Assembly (NCBI GenBank): GCA_942486035.1 | Contig: CALNXK010000042.1 | Location: forward strand, 82,501 to 146,500 | Reading direction: 5' to 3' | DNA from: Porites lobata | Lineage: Eukaryota; Cnidaria; Anthozoa; Scleractinia; Poritidae | Length of the DNA stretch: 64,000 nucleotides | Shown here: piece by piece, positions 13,101 to 27,200 of the stretch | Layout: every line of letters begins with the position of its first letter | Position numbering within the stretch: the first letter of the stretch is position 1 | Notes under the pieces: generated by a model | Told to the model about the DNA's origin: nothing | The model's input: only the letters and a program-made list of their open reading frames with translations | The model's database searches: none | Translations under genes and position numbers: made by a program

Positions 13101-15219
13101 TTGTTTCCTTATTCAATTATTCTGTATATACCGTGCATAATAATAATTTGGTTTTACGACTCCCTTCATATGTGTCTGACTAGACATCAGACAAAAATTC
13201 AAATACAAGCTGACAGTTACACTAAACAAAATCGATATACAGTGGAACCTCAATATAACGAACCTCTATATAACGCAGTCCTCGGTATAACGAACAGTTT
13301 TCTTTACCCCAGTAATAGTAAACCATGGAAAACTACCTCGATATGTCTAAGGAAACCTCGCCATAGCGAACAAATTTTGCCAGTCCCTTGGCACTTCACG
13401 GTTACCCTATTGAAATTAATGCTTGGCTCTGAGGTTTGGGGGAAATTACCTTAGGCTCAAGGTAGTTTCTTTTGTTTTCTTCCCCAAGCTTCGGAGCCAA
13501 ATATGAATTTTACTATATTTCTATTTATTTTGCAGCGAGCACAAATTTTGTCGGCAGTCAGGCCTGACTCAGTTGTTGATGTCGATTTGCAAAGCTTCTG
13601 TCGTCAGAGGATAAAAAGCTAAGAACAAAGGAAGACGGATGCACACCGAAATACTTGCCCACCTTAAGTCAGGAAACTCAACCCTTCTTTCAAAAAAATT
13701 AAGTAGTGAAGCTACGTAGAAAATTCAGCTCTAACAACGTGACTCTATACACCTGCGCTAGCGCGCGTGACAGATCGACTCCCCTAAGGCAACAACAACA
13801 ACAACAGTTATAGCACGTTTTCGATAAAACGTTTTGGCAGTGTACCGATATCTTCTTCCCCAAGGTCAATATTTGTATTAAATAAATGACGAATTATCAA
13901 AAATAATGATGGACATTGAAATTTATTAATTATTAGACCTTGAAATTTATTACTAGTTTCAAAATTGTTATTGTTTACCTGTTATTAATATTACAATTTT
14001 ATGTTTTCTTTTTTAATTTTTTTATTTCATCGAATGTTTAAGCAGTTGCCGAAGCTGCACAAGTCATTCGACGTTCAATGATTCTGGGCCGAGTTCTTCA
14101 AAGCTAGGTTGAGACAACCCAGGGTTAGTGCGAGATTTGAATTCAGATTTGAAAGCATAAAAAGCATTTCAGTTTTAATTCTTTTTGTCTACAAGTTGGT
14201 GATTGGAAGCTCTAAAAATAACAGAGAAAATTATCCGAAAAAACGCTTTTGAACACAAGAAAAAGAAACTGGGGTTAAATTTAACTCCGGGTTAAGTGCT
14301 AATTGGCCTTCGAACAACTGGGCCCTGTGTTTAATTCAAATCACATATTTGCTTGGACCTCGGCGACACTAACTGCCATCGGCGATTGACATTAAGGGAT
14401 TTGCAGACAGTCTAACAAGGTTGTTGCTTTCGAGATCGAAAACAATTTGACTACTGTGTTTTCCGACATACGGTTGTAATCCAAGGTTAAGTTATAAATA
14501 TGTTTACTCATACACAGGTAGAGTACGCTTTGTATTGCAGATAATCAGTTGAAATTGAGTTTAGTCTGATCTCGCCTCCCTCCCTATAGATAGCGCGCTC
14601 ACTTTAATTTGTTAATGACACTGCCTGCAGGAGGCTGAAATTATAAGCGATGGTATTTGTTCCATGAAAAACAACTTAACATTCATTACATTCCTTACCC
14701 TTTAAGCTATTATTTAAAGCCCACCACACCAAGAACTATACAATTAACTATCGCAAGGAAGGAACTCACCATTTTGGGACCTGACGGAGGTGCGTAAACG
14801 AGGAACAGTATTTAACGATCTGATCTAAATCACTTAATTAATATGTACACTTGTTGAACTAAAAGTGAACTATGAACTTGTATTGTTCGCTTGACATGTG
14901 GACGATATGATATCCAAAGCCGGATATTGATGGGCGTAGTCATCGCGTGACAATTCAACTTAGTAGCTTAGGTGCATCAGACGAACTAAAGCAAGTCTGA
15001 TGCAGCGTCAAGTACTTCATCTGAAGTGTAAAATGTTTTAGTAAAATCCAGCTAGTGGTCTATTATCAATGCTGCGTTCTGATTGGTTGAGCTACTACTA
15101 GGCTATATGTTATAGCCCACTAGTAGCGAAAAGCACGGGCTTTTTGGCGGCAAAAAGAGGAGTATAGTCTAGCATTAACTAGCTTAAATTTTTTTTTATT
15201 CTCGATATTTTTGACCAAC

Positions 15220-15251
<32 letters not shown>

Positions 15252-18200
15252 AGCCCTCATGGCCTCTAAGTCAATAGCCCGGGCTCGAGGAATAATTGTT
15301 AATAATCCCGACTGCCTCGGTTCAAACAGTTGCAAAAGAGCGCATTTGAGAGCTACAAGGTGGGGGAGAAATGAATGCGTGACAAACGAACCCCAAAGGA
15401 CGTCTGCGGGGAGGCTAGCTACAAGGGGGTGTTAAAAAGATATTGTTTGGTGTATTCAGTTTTCACTGCGCTCTATCACTCTTTCTGTAATAATTCAAGG
15501 TTGAAATAAAACGCTTGAACAGTCAATCTCTGGCATGTAGAAGGTTGAAAATCGGATGCAAAATAGAATAACATTTCACGATCGCTTGGTGGAAGCTTTA
15601 AGATTTAGGAAGCAGCTTTATCAAAGCACCCGCACTGTTTCAACTGTGTCTGGACATCGAGTAAGACTCATTCTCGTGTTAATTGATATGTAGTTTAACC
15701 AACACAGAGTCAAACATGCAAGGGGAAACTATTATCCTTATACTTTCTGTAAAATGAACTTCAGAGGGACACTTTTATAATGCAGACTCTTCCGAAGGTC
15801 CCGTTAATGTCCTTTTTAACTAATCTCCTATTTCCTTTGCCTTACGTGGAAAGAAGACAAAAAGACAAAAGTTGGATACTCAGTGAATTGTAAGAAAACA
15901 AATCGCTCCTACGCATTAAATTATCCGCGGCCTAGTACGAGATTTCTGTCGCCCGTCTTGTAGATTAATGAAAAAGCCGAGCTTTTGATTTGTTCTTTCT
16001 TGAAAACTTCCCACTAAATTCACTTTCAAGGAGGATAAATCACCGCACACATTATGAGATTAGATTAGATTATCCAATCAGAATCTTTTTTAGAAATGCT
16101 CACTGCGAGGCTAAGCAGCTAATCACGTCCTTTCAGAAGATCTTGAGAAACCGGGACACAATTAGCGACTGCGTTACGCAGACGCCGTCCGTTCTCCGCG
16201 TGGAAGAAAGGAAGTAGGTAACAGATTTGGGATTGATATGTGCCGCTAACTGATGAAGCAAGCTACCGTCTCCCATATTCAACCATTCCTACTAATCTAC
16301 TCGCTAGCGACGATTGCAAACGCGTGCTCAGTATTAGGGGCTCACATTAAGGCTTTTATAGGAGACCCTGTTGTCGGAATTATGAGGAAAGCGTCAACAA
16401 ATTGGGCAGGGCACAAAAGCCTGGCAGATTTTCTCGCTAAGCAACAAGCGCTTACCCTGAGGACTTCATCAATCCATTGTTGCCAATCCTCTGATCGGTG
16501 GCTCAACATCGACCAGCGTTCACTCACAGTATCGATCTGCCTTTTAAGGTTCTGCGCAATGCGTGCTCGAGGAGAATCCTTTGGTTGCTCAGGAGATCTT
16601 TCGGCTTCGTATTCATCCATCACTCTTCGTGCAGAGTCCAAAGCCCGATCCACTACCAGTCTCCTAACATTAAGCTTTCCCTTGAACGCCTATAGAAGGA
16701 GCACAATTTCAGTTATTTCTCTATTTATTTATTTACTATTTATTTATTTACTACCTGACTAATTTTTGGTATGGTGGCAGGAAATCTGTCTGTGGTAATC
16801 CTGGAGCAACACTTTCAAATTATCGCGCACGTGAGGCAATTTCTCTTGTTGCCTCTGAATGAATGAAGGAAGGAAGGAAGGAAGGAAGGAAGGAAGGAAG
16901 GAAGGAAGGACGGAAGGAAGGAAGGAAGGAAGGAAGGAAGGAAGGAAGGAAGGAAGGAAGGAAGGAAGGAAGGAAGGAAAGGAGGAAGGGAGGGAGGGAG
17001 GGAGGAAGGAAGGAAGGAAGGAAGGAAGGAAGGAAGGAAGGAAGGGAGGGAGGAAGGAAGGAAGGAAGGAAAGGAGGGAGGAAGGGAGGGAGGAGGAAGG
17101 AAGGAAGGAAGGAAGGAAGGAAGGAAGGAAGGAAGGAAGGAAGGGAGGGAGGGAGGAAGGGAGGAAGGAAGGAAGGAAGGAAGGGAGGAAGGGAGGGAGG
17201 AAGGAAGGAAGGAAGGAAGGAAAGGAGGGAGGGAGGGAGGGAAGGAGGAAGGAAGGAAGGAAGGAAGGAAGGAAGGAAGGAAGGGAGGGAGGAAGGAAGG
17301 AAGGAAGGGAGGGAGGAAGGAAGGAAGGAAGGAAGGAAGGAGGGAGGGAGGGAGGGAGGAAGGAAGGAAGGAAGGAAGGAAGGAAGAGGAAGGAAGGAAG
17401 GAAGGAAGGAAGGAAGAGTCGTGGATGAGAGGACAACAGACGTACCCTCTTACAATACATTTTAACATGTGAAGAGCAAGCTCGGACATCAGCATACAAA
17501 GGCGCCACTGGCAGCCGCTATCAGTCCATTTATGAGCTTACTGTACCCATCCAACCCATGATGTGAATGATGTGATGTGTGAAGGTTGACCACAACACCG
17601 AGGTCTACGTCCCCTACTCTTTTCGGACAGTGGTGTGGGTTCTTTTACGTCCCACAAGAACCAGATGAGTGCCAGTGCTGAGGGACGAGACCAACGGTTT
17701 TTCTTCCTTATCAGAAAAGACTAGAAAGTCTAACTGTTGCAGATGTCGTTACAAAGGCAGCACTTTCTTCTCATTTATTTAAAGACCCTGAGTGTTGGTC
17801 AGGCCGAGGTTCGAACCCGTGACCTCACCCTCAGCAGACCGGCGCTTTCCCAACAGAGCCAACCAGGTGTTAAAATTAGTGGCTAATTTATAAGCGGGGC
17901 GCATTTTATCTCTTTACATTTACGTCAAATAATTTCGACGATAACAACAAAATAACTCTAGGAAAGCGGTGTCTAAGAATTGCGGCGAAGGGGAGTAGAT
18001 CAAGTAAACAAGCTAGCCGACACAATGCGGGCCGATGAGTGGTGGGTTTGGCGGAAACTGAAATTGGAACAACTCTTAAAAGACCGGTGGTTACCTGGTG
18101 GTTCTCGTTTTGGTGCTGTACGCTCTCTAGGTCTCCTCCTATTGGCTGCTGTAGTGTAAGCTCCTGATCAGCACGTGCTATCCAATCAATAATTTCCTGG

Positions 18201-21200
18201 AGGTCCATCAGCAGCTGCCGCCACTCGGTACCAGTGTCCTCCAGTCGATCACGGATGTCTAACGTGCGAACGTTAAGAGATTGCCACCTGTCATTCATGT
18301 CGTCAAGTTTGGCTTGTACAGCTGTAAGCACGTCACCAGTCTCCATCTCAGCCATGATTAGTTGTCCGTTCTCATTCAAGGAAGCGAACATTTCCTGGTG
18401 TCCATTTATATCGTCCTCGAGAAACTAGAAAAACAAAACAAAACAAAACAAAACAAACAAACAATCAGTTATATGATACGTATTTACTATTATCCTTAAG
18501 GTCCCGAGAAAACAAACATGGTTCCTAATTTACAAGCCATGTCTACAATACTAACTCCGTGCCATTCGCAAAGACAGAACCGAGCTAAGAGATTCACATT
18601 TGGTTGAGTAACCCAGGTTAAGAATTGGTTTGAACCAACCCGAGTTAAAGGAACCTGTTTACAAATTTTTAATCAATCAAAATTTGAACTCCAAACACTC
18701 AGTAGTTTAGTTTAGTGTTAGTAAGACTGCTTGTGACTACTGATGATATACCCTTCTGTGGCTGTTAACTACAAATGATGACAAAAAAGGGAGCAAGTAC
18801 TGGTGCGTAACCATAAAAATGCAAACTATGAAAGTTTAAGCTTAGATTTACCTTCAGTCTTACTTGGTTCATTCTGATAAATAAATTTAGTTGTTTAATT
18901 CTTACTGTTCTTGACATTTTAATCCACCTACTTCAACTTGTGATCAGTAGATACTTCCTGCTGCTAAACAGGTGTTTTTAGTTGACTTTTTGACTTTTGC
19001 ATGATGTATTTTGAAAATTGTCTTTTGTACTGAACGGTCAGGCCTGAAATCGGAGAGTTTAGCCGATCACATTTGATGATCTTTGATGATAAAGAAACCT
19101 TCACATCTCTAGTATTTCGAATACTTGACACGATTTTATAACCGTAATTCTAGTAAACTTCTAACTTATTTTACAAATTCTATGTGCAAGCTGACACTTT
19201 GTAATTTTCACTCGGCATGGCTCGCCTTGTGTTTTGCTTCTATTACATAATCTGCTTATTTGTTTGTGTATGTTGTTGTTGTTGACTGGACAATCCAGGC
19301 TTTGCGACGAAAATTAAGAGGGAAAATTGGCAAACATTCAACTCGAAAGAGTCTATGCTAATGAGACTTTCCTTGCCAACCAGAAGAGCCTTAAGCAAGC
19401 TTTAATCCGAGTCAAGCGGCTGGGCTTGCTGGTCATGCTTATGGGTTATTGGTCAACTTTAAAATCAAGATGCGTTAACGTTAGTGGACAGAAAATGAAA
19501 AAAGCGAATATATATATATATATAAGAGAGTCAACTCCGAGCCAATAAAAAGAAACAGATAATCAAGAATAAGTAGCTGTCTTCTGTTAACGAAACTTGC
19601 TAGTTTCACAAAAAAAGCCCTAGTATAATTCATGCAAAGAAGAAGTATCTGTTACTTTCAGTTCCTTCTTAAGTGCCTCCGTATCCTGCTGTTCCTCAGT
19701 ACTCGTGGCTTCAACTGCACTGTCCAACTCAGCTACTTTAGATTCCGCTGATGTCAGCCATGTGAGGGCGTTGATCATGTCTTCGTGGAATCGAACCATG
19801 CGGTCAAATGCTTCCTTAAGGTTCTTTTTATGAGAGTCAGATCTGAAGAAATCCAAATGAAACAAAAGTTGGCCTTTAAAACTAATTTAACAATTACGTG
19901 CGAAGGGAAAAAGGGAACGGTTAAAATGCTACCATTTTTGATAACTTGCATATTTTAATTTGTTCTTCTTAGGACAACAAAAGAATATAGGCCAGCTCCC
20001 ATAAAACCGTTGAATTTTCGCGGCCGGACCAACATTCAGGAACTTAAAATAACTGAAGGGAATGTGTTGAATGTCAGTGCTACCGTGGGCCCGTCCCACG
20101 AATCTTTCATTGTTCTGATTCTAGTGTGACGTAGGCCCGGGTGGTGTTGACAGCCCATTTTATAGGATGATTGGGTAATAAAGGGGAGTAATAACAGTTT
20201 GGACACATGTCATGTTTTACTTCCAGTCAACGCGTTGATTCACGGTGACACATTTCAATAAATAAATAAATAAAAAGATCATGGTTTTTGTATACAAACC
20301 AGAAATGTTCTACAGACGATAACTTCTGCTAACTACAAAGAAAGAAACAAACCAACAAAAAGTGGCTTTTGCTTTGGACCTGTTTGTTATATTAGTCCAT
20401 CTTTCATTGACTTCTGACATGGAGTTTTTCAGTTCTCCGGACTCGTATTGAGGAAACTCTTGAAATAAGTGATCACCGCACTGATTTACAGCACTGATAC
20501 TTCCTCGCCATGTCTCCACGTCTTCCTCAAACTCCTGCGCCAAAAAAAGAAAAGTTTCAATTCCAACTCTATCCTGATGGACTTACAGATAACTACTGTT
20601 ACCTACTTACTTATTACCATTTGAATTTGCGTCCTTTTTAACGTTTATAATTAAAGAAAAAAGTGAAAGGGGCAAGAGAGTGTCAAGAGGACATGAAGGT
20701 CTATACCCAAGACTTCCTTATTGGATTTGAATTATAGTTACTCATGCTTTGAACAAAGGGGAGAACAAAACGAAACACACACGCACTACCCACTATGCAC
20801 TACGCAAGTAACATGCAAAGACAGCCGTCTGACGGCTGCCTCGTGCCTTCCCCGAGAGCGATAAGTAGTCGGTATGAAATCTAATGGTCCAAAACGAAGA
20901 CGTCTCTCTCTCGAACGCCCCAAGCGACAGGAAGCGATGAGTGGTGAGAAAGAAAAGAAAAAACAGGTGGTAGAACAAAGTGAAACAACTTTAAGGAAAA
21001 AGTTATTTATTTAATAATAAGTTAGCCACTGTGTTGTGGCGTATGTCAGAATACTGGCAGCTTATGCCAGCTACTGCATGTAGCACTGGATTGTACGCTT
21101 GTTTATTGCGCTGCAGTAGAGTATCGCCGGGGTAGGTAATGTAAAAGGTGGATATGATCACCAAATGACGTACAACAAAAAACAGAAAAGACACTAATAC

Positions 21201-24200
21201 TAAGCCCACAAAACAAAATAAGATTTAATATCCTCTTCCCTTATGGGGCTTTTCAGGGATAATAAAACAAATAATTTAAATGAGACGTTTGTACAAGGTT
21301 TAAAATCCCAACTGGCAGGAGGCAAACCAGTTGGTTACATTACAAGCGACGCAGACGATTTAAACTCGGGACTAAAATGAATAAATCCAGCTAGAGGTCA
21401 GGGCAGGACTTGAACGCGAGGCCTCCGAATTACAGGTCCATCGCTCTAACCACTCAACCACGCTAACTCTTTCAAAAGCGAACTAATTCACTTTTTTTAG
21501 CGAGACCATAATGCTCCTTCTTTACCTCTCAAAATTTTAGACAATCATTGTTTCCAATTTCTCCTGGGTATTACAGTCGTCGCAAAAAAAAGATTAAAGA
21601 CAATTTGGGGGGGGGGAGGGAGGTAAATAAGATGCTTTATGGTGTTGGTGCAAATTGTGAATGAGAGTTTCCGCCACACCAAAAAACACCAAGGTAGTTT
21701 AACATTTTTACTGCAAAACATTTATACTTCAAGATTCGCTGTATATTAAGTATTTCAAGACCAAGTTCACCAGAAGTTGGGCTCGCTTTATTTCTTGGAA
21801 TCGATTACTGAGCTCGTTACGTGACGACTACTACAGGTGAATTTAATTTACCTTGTGTTTATCAATTTTCTCTTCCAACTCGCTAACCGTGTACCCATAC
21901 ACATTTTCGTCCTCATTCAGGTAAGCCTCGGCTTTCCGGATCCATTCGAGAAGCTCTTCCCGAAGCTCAACGAACCTCTTCCACTCTTCAATTAGGTAAT
22001 CAATTTGTCCTCGCCACACTCCCGAGTTATTTTCAATAGTCTCCCAATGACCTTTCAACTTGCTGACCTGAAATACGCAAGTTCCATAATCACGCAGTAC
22101 AAAGCGCGACAATAAGGCCAGAATTGGCAATATTTGATGTCCTAGAAGAATCGTATTTGGAAAAAGTGTAACGAAAGGTCAGAATTAATTAGGTTATACT
22201 TATGTCTACACCATACTGGATAGCATTTCGCCGTTACGGTAACCACATCGGATAGGGCTTCTGCTTCTGTTCACACATGAGGCTGCGTGGCTCATCACAT
22301 ATCGGATAGGTTTCTAAGCAACTCTTTCATGCCATGTGAACAGGTCTGATTCATACTATACTATCCTGTATAGTCTGGACATAGCCCAACTCTTAATTAT
22401 CCATCTGGTCAGGTCCTATCTACATGCAAATGAGGGTTCTTCACCCATTGATTCAATCAGTCACTTTTTTTTTTGGTTTCCTCTGCTTCCGTCGTACTAT
22501 CACATATTGGTGCGTACGACGTCAAGACCTACCTTGCCGTCAATAAGGAACTTGTCTTCCTCAGTCTGTGCGTCTTCAGCCAGCGTGTGTCCCATCTCTG
22601 CTATCTCGTCCAATAGGTGCTGCTTTGTTTTAAGTTGCTCGTCTATCGACTGAAATGACATACGCTTAATATAATTTGTGTCGAATACAAATATGTTGTT
22701 TCAGCAATCCTAAAAAGTGAACTAAGTATCGTTAAAACTGACGCGATTACGCAGGACGTATGGAAAAAGACAACTGTAAAAAGGATTGTAAGACCGTAGA
22801 AAACCAAAAGTCGCATTTCCATCAAATCCAAAATATTACTGAAAGCGTCTTGTATTTATCCTGTGACGATGGTTTAGTACCTTTTGCTTCTCCAAAAGTC
22901 CCTCCATGTCTTCTGAATCTCCCAAAACAATCTTCTCGGTTTTCATCATGTTTGATAGCGTGTTAAGCCAGTCGTGCAGTTCGGACACAGCTTTATCGAA
23001 CTTAGGCCATGGTGATGCTTTCTCTGAAACGACAAACATAACGCTTTGTGAGAAAGGACTAGAAGTCTTTTCAGAAATGTTTGACATGTTATCACGTTAT
23101 TGGGGTTTTCGCAAAACAGATACAACAATTTACTTATCCAGCAATTTTAAAGATGCATTTTTGTGTACTTTGCGATATTAACTCTTATCCCTCAAAAGTC
23201 AAAGAGCAATCCGCGAATAGAACAACAACAACAATCTTTTATTGACTCACACTTAGAATTATTACAAGGAAAATGTTATATACATTACAAATTTACAATG
23301 GGATAACAGGGAATAGTACTTAATTATTTGGAGCCTAAAGGCTAAAGGAACCGCGAGGTTTTCGAGTTAACCCCTAACACTCTTTTAAGTCCGCTTTAAC
23401 AATAATAAAAACAATGAACCGTACCCTCACTCCAGTCTTCTACGATGATTGGTACCTCGGCATGAAGAGTGTGTTGATTTACTTCAACAACAGTCTCCTC
23501 AACTAGTTTACGAGGTGATCGAACACGGGCTGCAAACATATCAGCTGTTAGTGATGCAATGTGGCTCCAGTCATCATTAAGACCCTTCACCTTGGCTTCA
23601 AGAGGCTTTGGAACTTGGTTTCCATCGAGTTTGCTTTCACGTCTGTACCGAGCCATACTCTCATTGATAGAGTCTAGCTTTGGTTGCCGAGATTTAAGAG
23701 ATTCCTGGACAGTCTGGAAAAAAGAATGACGTAATTTAATTAGAATTCGCTAGGTTTATATGATAAGGTACTGAAATAAAGTATACGAAAACAGGAACCT
23801 TATAGATTTTGGGGAACTTTGATAGTTAAGCTTGGCTAGTAATAAGTACTCACGACAGTTACCACTACCTTTGAGTAGGCGAAACAAGAAACCAACAGAA
23901 TTGCTCGAGAAATTTAATTCCACTTTCTTCTCACCAATTACTCTTAAAATAGCACCTAAATATCCATGTCCTCTTTCAAAGGCTCTCCCTTGTGGAAACT
24001 GAAAAGTCAAAACTATGCGCAAAAACTGCTTAACAATACAAGCTGCTGATTTATACTTGGATTCCTTTTCAAGAGATTTATCGAAGATCCAGCAAGCTGT
24101 ATTAGATAACAAACCTTAGGATCAACAATCTCTTGATTATAGATGCCTCCTTCCTGCTTTTCAAGTAACTCTCTTGTAGTTGCAGCCCAGGAGCTTAGCT

Positions 24201-27200
24201 CTTCTAGGCTTCCTAAAAATTCTGACACGCGTCTGACTTTAGACTCGACGCCTCGAGTGCGCGTGGCGATGTCTGCACGCAGAATATCCCAGCGAGTGAG
24301 CAGGATATCCAGACGTGTTTGAATTGTTTCAGAGTTGGGTTTAGATATGTTGGGCTTGGCTAAAAGTCGTTCTCCTGTCTGTTGGATGCTGTTCTTGGAA
24401 TCTTCTCTACTGTCTTGCTCTTTCTGTACATCCTACGAAAATGACAGGCACATGATCCTTAGTCAACAAAGAAAACTTTAGTTATCAATACCAAGAGGAG
24501 AAAATTTTGCCCTTAGAGAAACTTAGAAAAAGATGATTTCAAACCAAACAGCTGATCCTGTTGCCGTTCATACCTTGATCTTTTCAATGAGTTCTTCCAG
24601 AGCATCTTCATCAGCAGGTGATGGGTCTTTTGTTTGCAAAATAGTGTCAGCCTCGTCCATCCACTGCAACATGTCCGCGCTTTCTTCCAAGAACTCTTCA
24701 ATCTGCATTGCCTCTTCTTTAAACCTTCAAGGGAAGGAAAAATAAATACTATTTTGTTTGTTGAACAGGGTTTTTTTAATGATGTGAATAAGAAATCCTT
24801 CCCGTTTTTTTGCAGCGAGCTGTGGCGATTTAGGGTTTTCATCTATACTGCCGATTAAGTATCAATAAAATCAATTTTAGAACGCTTATCTCAATCAACT
24901 GTCAATCAAGACTTTACCTGTCTCTTCTGTCCGTCACGTGATTACAGATGGACTCCCAGCGTCGATTTTGTGTGGCCAATTTATCACGCAACATTTCAGC
25001 CTCTATGGTTGTTGACTTGCTGATAATCTCTTGTCCCGCTGTATTCATGGCGTTCACTGTGCTCTGATGACGAGCAATACCATCCTCTAATCCCTGGAAA
25101 AGGCAGCAAGTGAATTTTACAAAAATTAGGGCTGTAACTCAAACATTTTTACAAAATCCATGACAAAGATAAAGATAAGAGCAGTAAAAGATTTGAAGGA
25201 CAACACAGTGAGATTCCACGGAAGTTACCACATAACTTTCAAGTCTGAATCAGCCAAAAGCTCTTCTTTCGTCTTGGTTCCTTTGTTTTTTTATACAAAC
25301 AATCTTGCCCCAACGAGACTAGTAAGCACTCCACGAATGTAGCGAGTGTACATGCGTTATGTAATAATATGTGTTATTATACATGCAAAGATCAGTTCAG
25401 TAACCTTTGAAGTCTCTGTACTGCTTAACATATTATTTTTGATGACAATGTACCTTTTTCAAACCTACCTTTTGTTCCTTCTTCGCAGTATTAAATTCAC
25501 TTTCCCCGGACGTATCTTCTAGAACTTTTTCCGCATTCGTCATCCATGAGGTCACGTCCTTTAGGTCGCAATGGAACTGTCGCCACACGGCGACTGCTTT
25601 TTCCCAGCGAAGCAAGCGAGCTTTGTAGTCCTGACAAGAGCAACGACAAATTCAAACCATAAGTTCTCCTCATTGTTCTATATAATGAAACGGTTGTCAA
25701 TGCAAGCGTCACGGACCAACAAAAGGTTGAAAAAGTCTGAGGTATAAAGTAAAACTTTACATAGAACTAAATTAGCGCCATGCAGTATCTACCTGGTTCA
25801 GATTGTTCCACTGAAGCCTAAATTTGCTGGCAGCCCTCTTCACAGCTTCGTATTCTTTTTCATTGCAAGCCGACTGAACTGATTCGCTGCGAGACAGAAC
25901 CTCTGATGCACGTGGATCAAGATCCTCGATCTTCTCTCCAATCAGCTGTGGAGGAAGCATAAATTTTAATCAGATCAGTAATAGTCGCAAAACGGATAGA
26001 TAGGTCTGTTCAAACAATGCTATTTAAGGCATGAGAACAATCTTGTCTTTCTAAAGTACTAAGTAGTTTAATTTAGTTTAGTTTATTTATTCGATCACAG
26101 ATGCAATGTGGTAAGGAAGCCTAAAAAGAAACCATAATAAGGCCTATAGATATTGGGCCAGTTCCTCAGAGTATAAAAGTATAAGTTTACTCCGAGAAAG
26201 ATCCTTTCCTTAACCTGTTCAATTCTTCATTTATATATACGTGACACCTTTTCTGTCTGGGCCGCTTGAATACCATATATTTTTTTTCAGGTTTTCAAGT
26301 AGTTCTTACAATTTAGATTGTGTACTGAACTAAAACCTTCCACTTGAGAGTATTAATGGAGTTGTTTCCCCAAACAAACGCTCAACTTTGGTGCCACTTG
26401 AGAACTCTGAGCAACTTACCTTCAATTTATCCTCCTGTTTAGAGAAGTCTTCGAAATCCGCCTTCTGTAACTCACGTGACTCCAGCAGTAACTCCACTTC
26501 ATGAACTTCATCTGATAACTTTCTCATGTCATCCACTAATTTCCATCCGGGACTCTTTGTAGGCTCATGTTCTACTAAGGTAACTTGCCAGCGGACTCGG
26601 GCCAGAGAGGACTTAGTCATAACATCTTCACCTTCTGAAAAAAAAAATGCTAACAGGTTGAAGGAGAGAACCAAACAAAGAAATGCAAAGAAGATTTACC
26701 AGCAGCGAAAGTCTGTATCAACGACCTCCACGTTAACTCGTTCAAACTACTTGTTACTCTAACTACTAAAAATTTATTTCACGTCGATAAAATAAACACG
26801 TCCTTTTGATTAAATAAGATAGTCCTTGTAGACAGTTATTACTGAGTCCACAACAAATCACTAGGGCACGCGATCCGCCACCACACCCATTCTAAAAAAC
26901 TTACCATCGGGAAGAGTGTACCCCTCACACTTGATATCTTGCATGTCATTATCTCGACCAATCCAAGTGCTGCAATTGAAAAAGTAAACTTTTCTAGTTG
27001 ATTTGTCTTCAATGTAGAATCCCTTCACGAACCAGTCGGGTTTGGGCCCGGTTCTATCGTGCCAAACTTGCACTTTGCGTAAATCACCTAGATGTGGGAC
27101 ATTGTAAACAGTAAATATGTCGAGCTGATCGCGGCAGAATTTGGTGTTGTAAGTCTCAGATTTGTCGAGCCGAAGTTTCGGTGATTTTCCTTTCTCACCA

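Larger units (their letters stand above)
12294..16455 (-). other. 4.2-kb intron before R24 exon
   Basis: Holds three MITE-like elements (13.2, 14.1 and 15.0 kb). No alternative first exon or internal promoter could be recognised, although vertebrate dystrophin starts short isoforms from introns in this part of the gene. Confidence 0.7.

Noticed and set aside
12294..16455. Internal promoter for a short isoform (as for vertebrate Dp116 or Dp71)
   Set aside because: No first exon with a start codon joining in phase to w46 could be recognised; sequence alone does not support it.
16253..16762. 169-codon plus-strand open frame
   Set aside because: It is the antisense shadow of dystrophin exon w45, which has clear homology on the minus strand.
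16759..17508. Long open frames on both strands through the GGAA tract
   Set aside because: Tetranucleotide repeats without stop codons read open in several frames; the translations are pure low-complexity EGRK or FLPS strings.
21395..21465. Functional tRNA-Thr gene
   Set aside because: A- and B-box motifs are present but no matching acceptor stem is visible, and the sequence continues into a SINE body shared with 46.5 kb.
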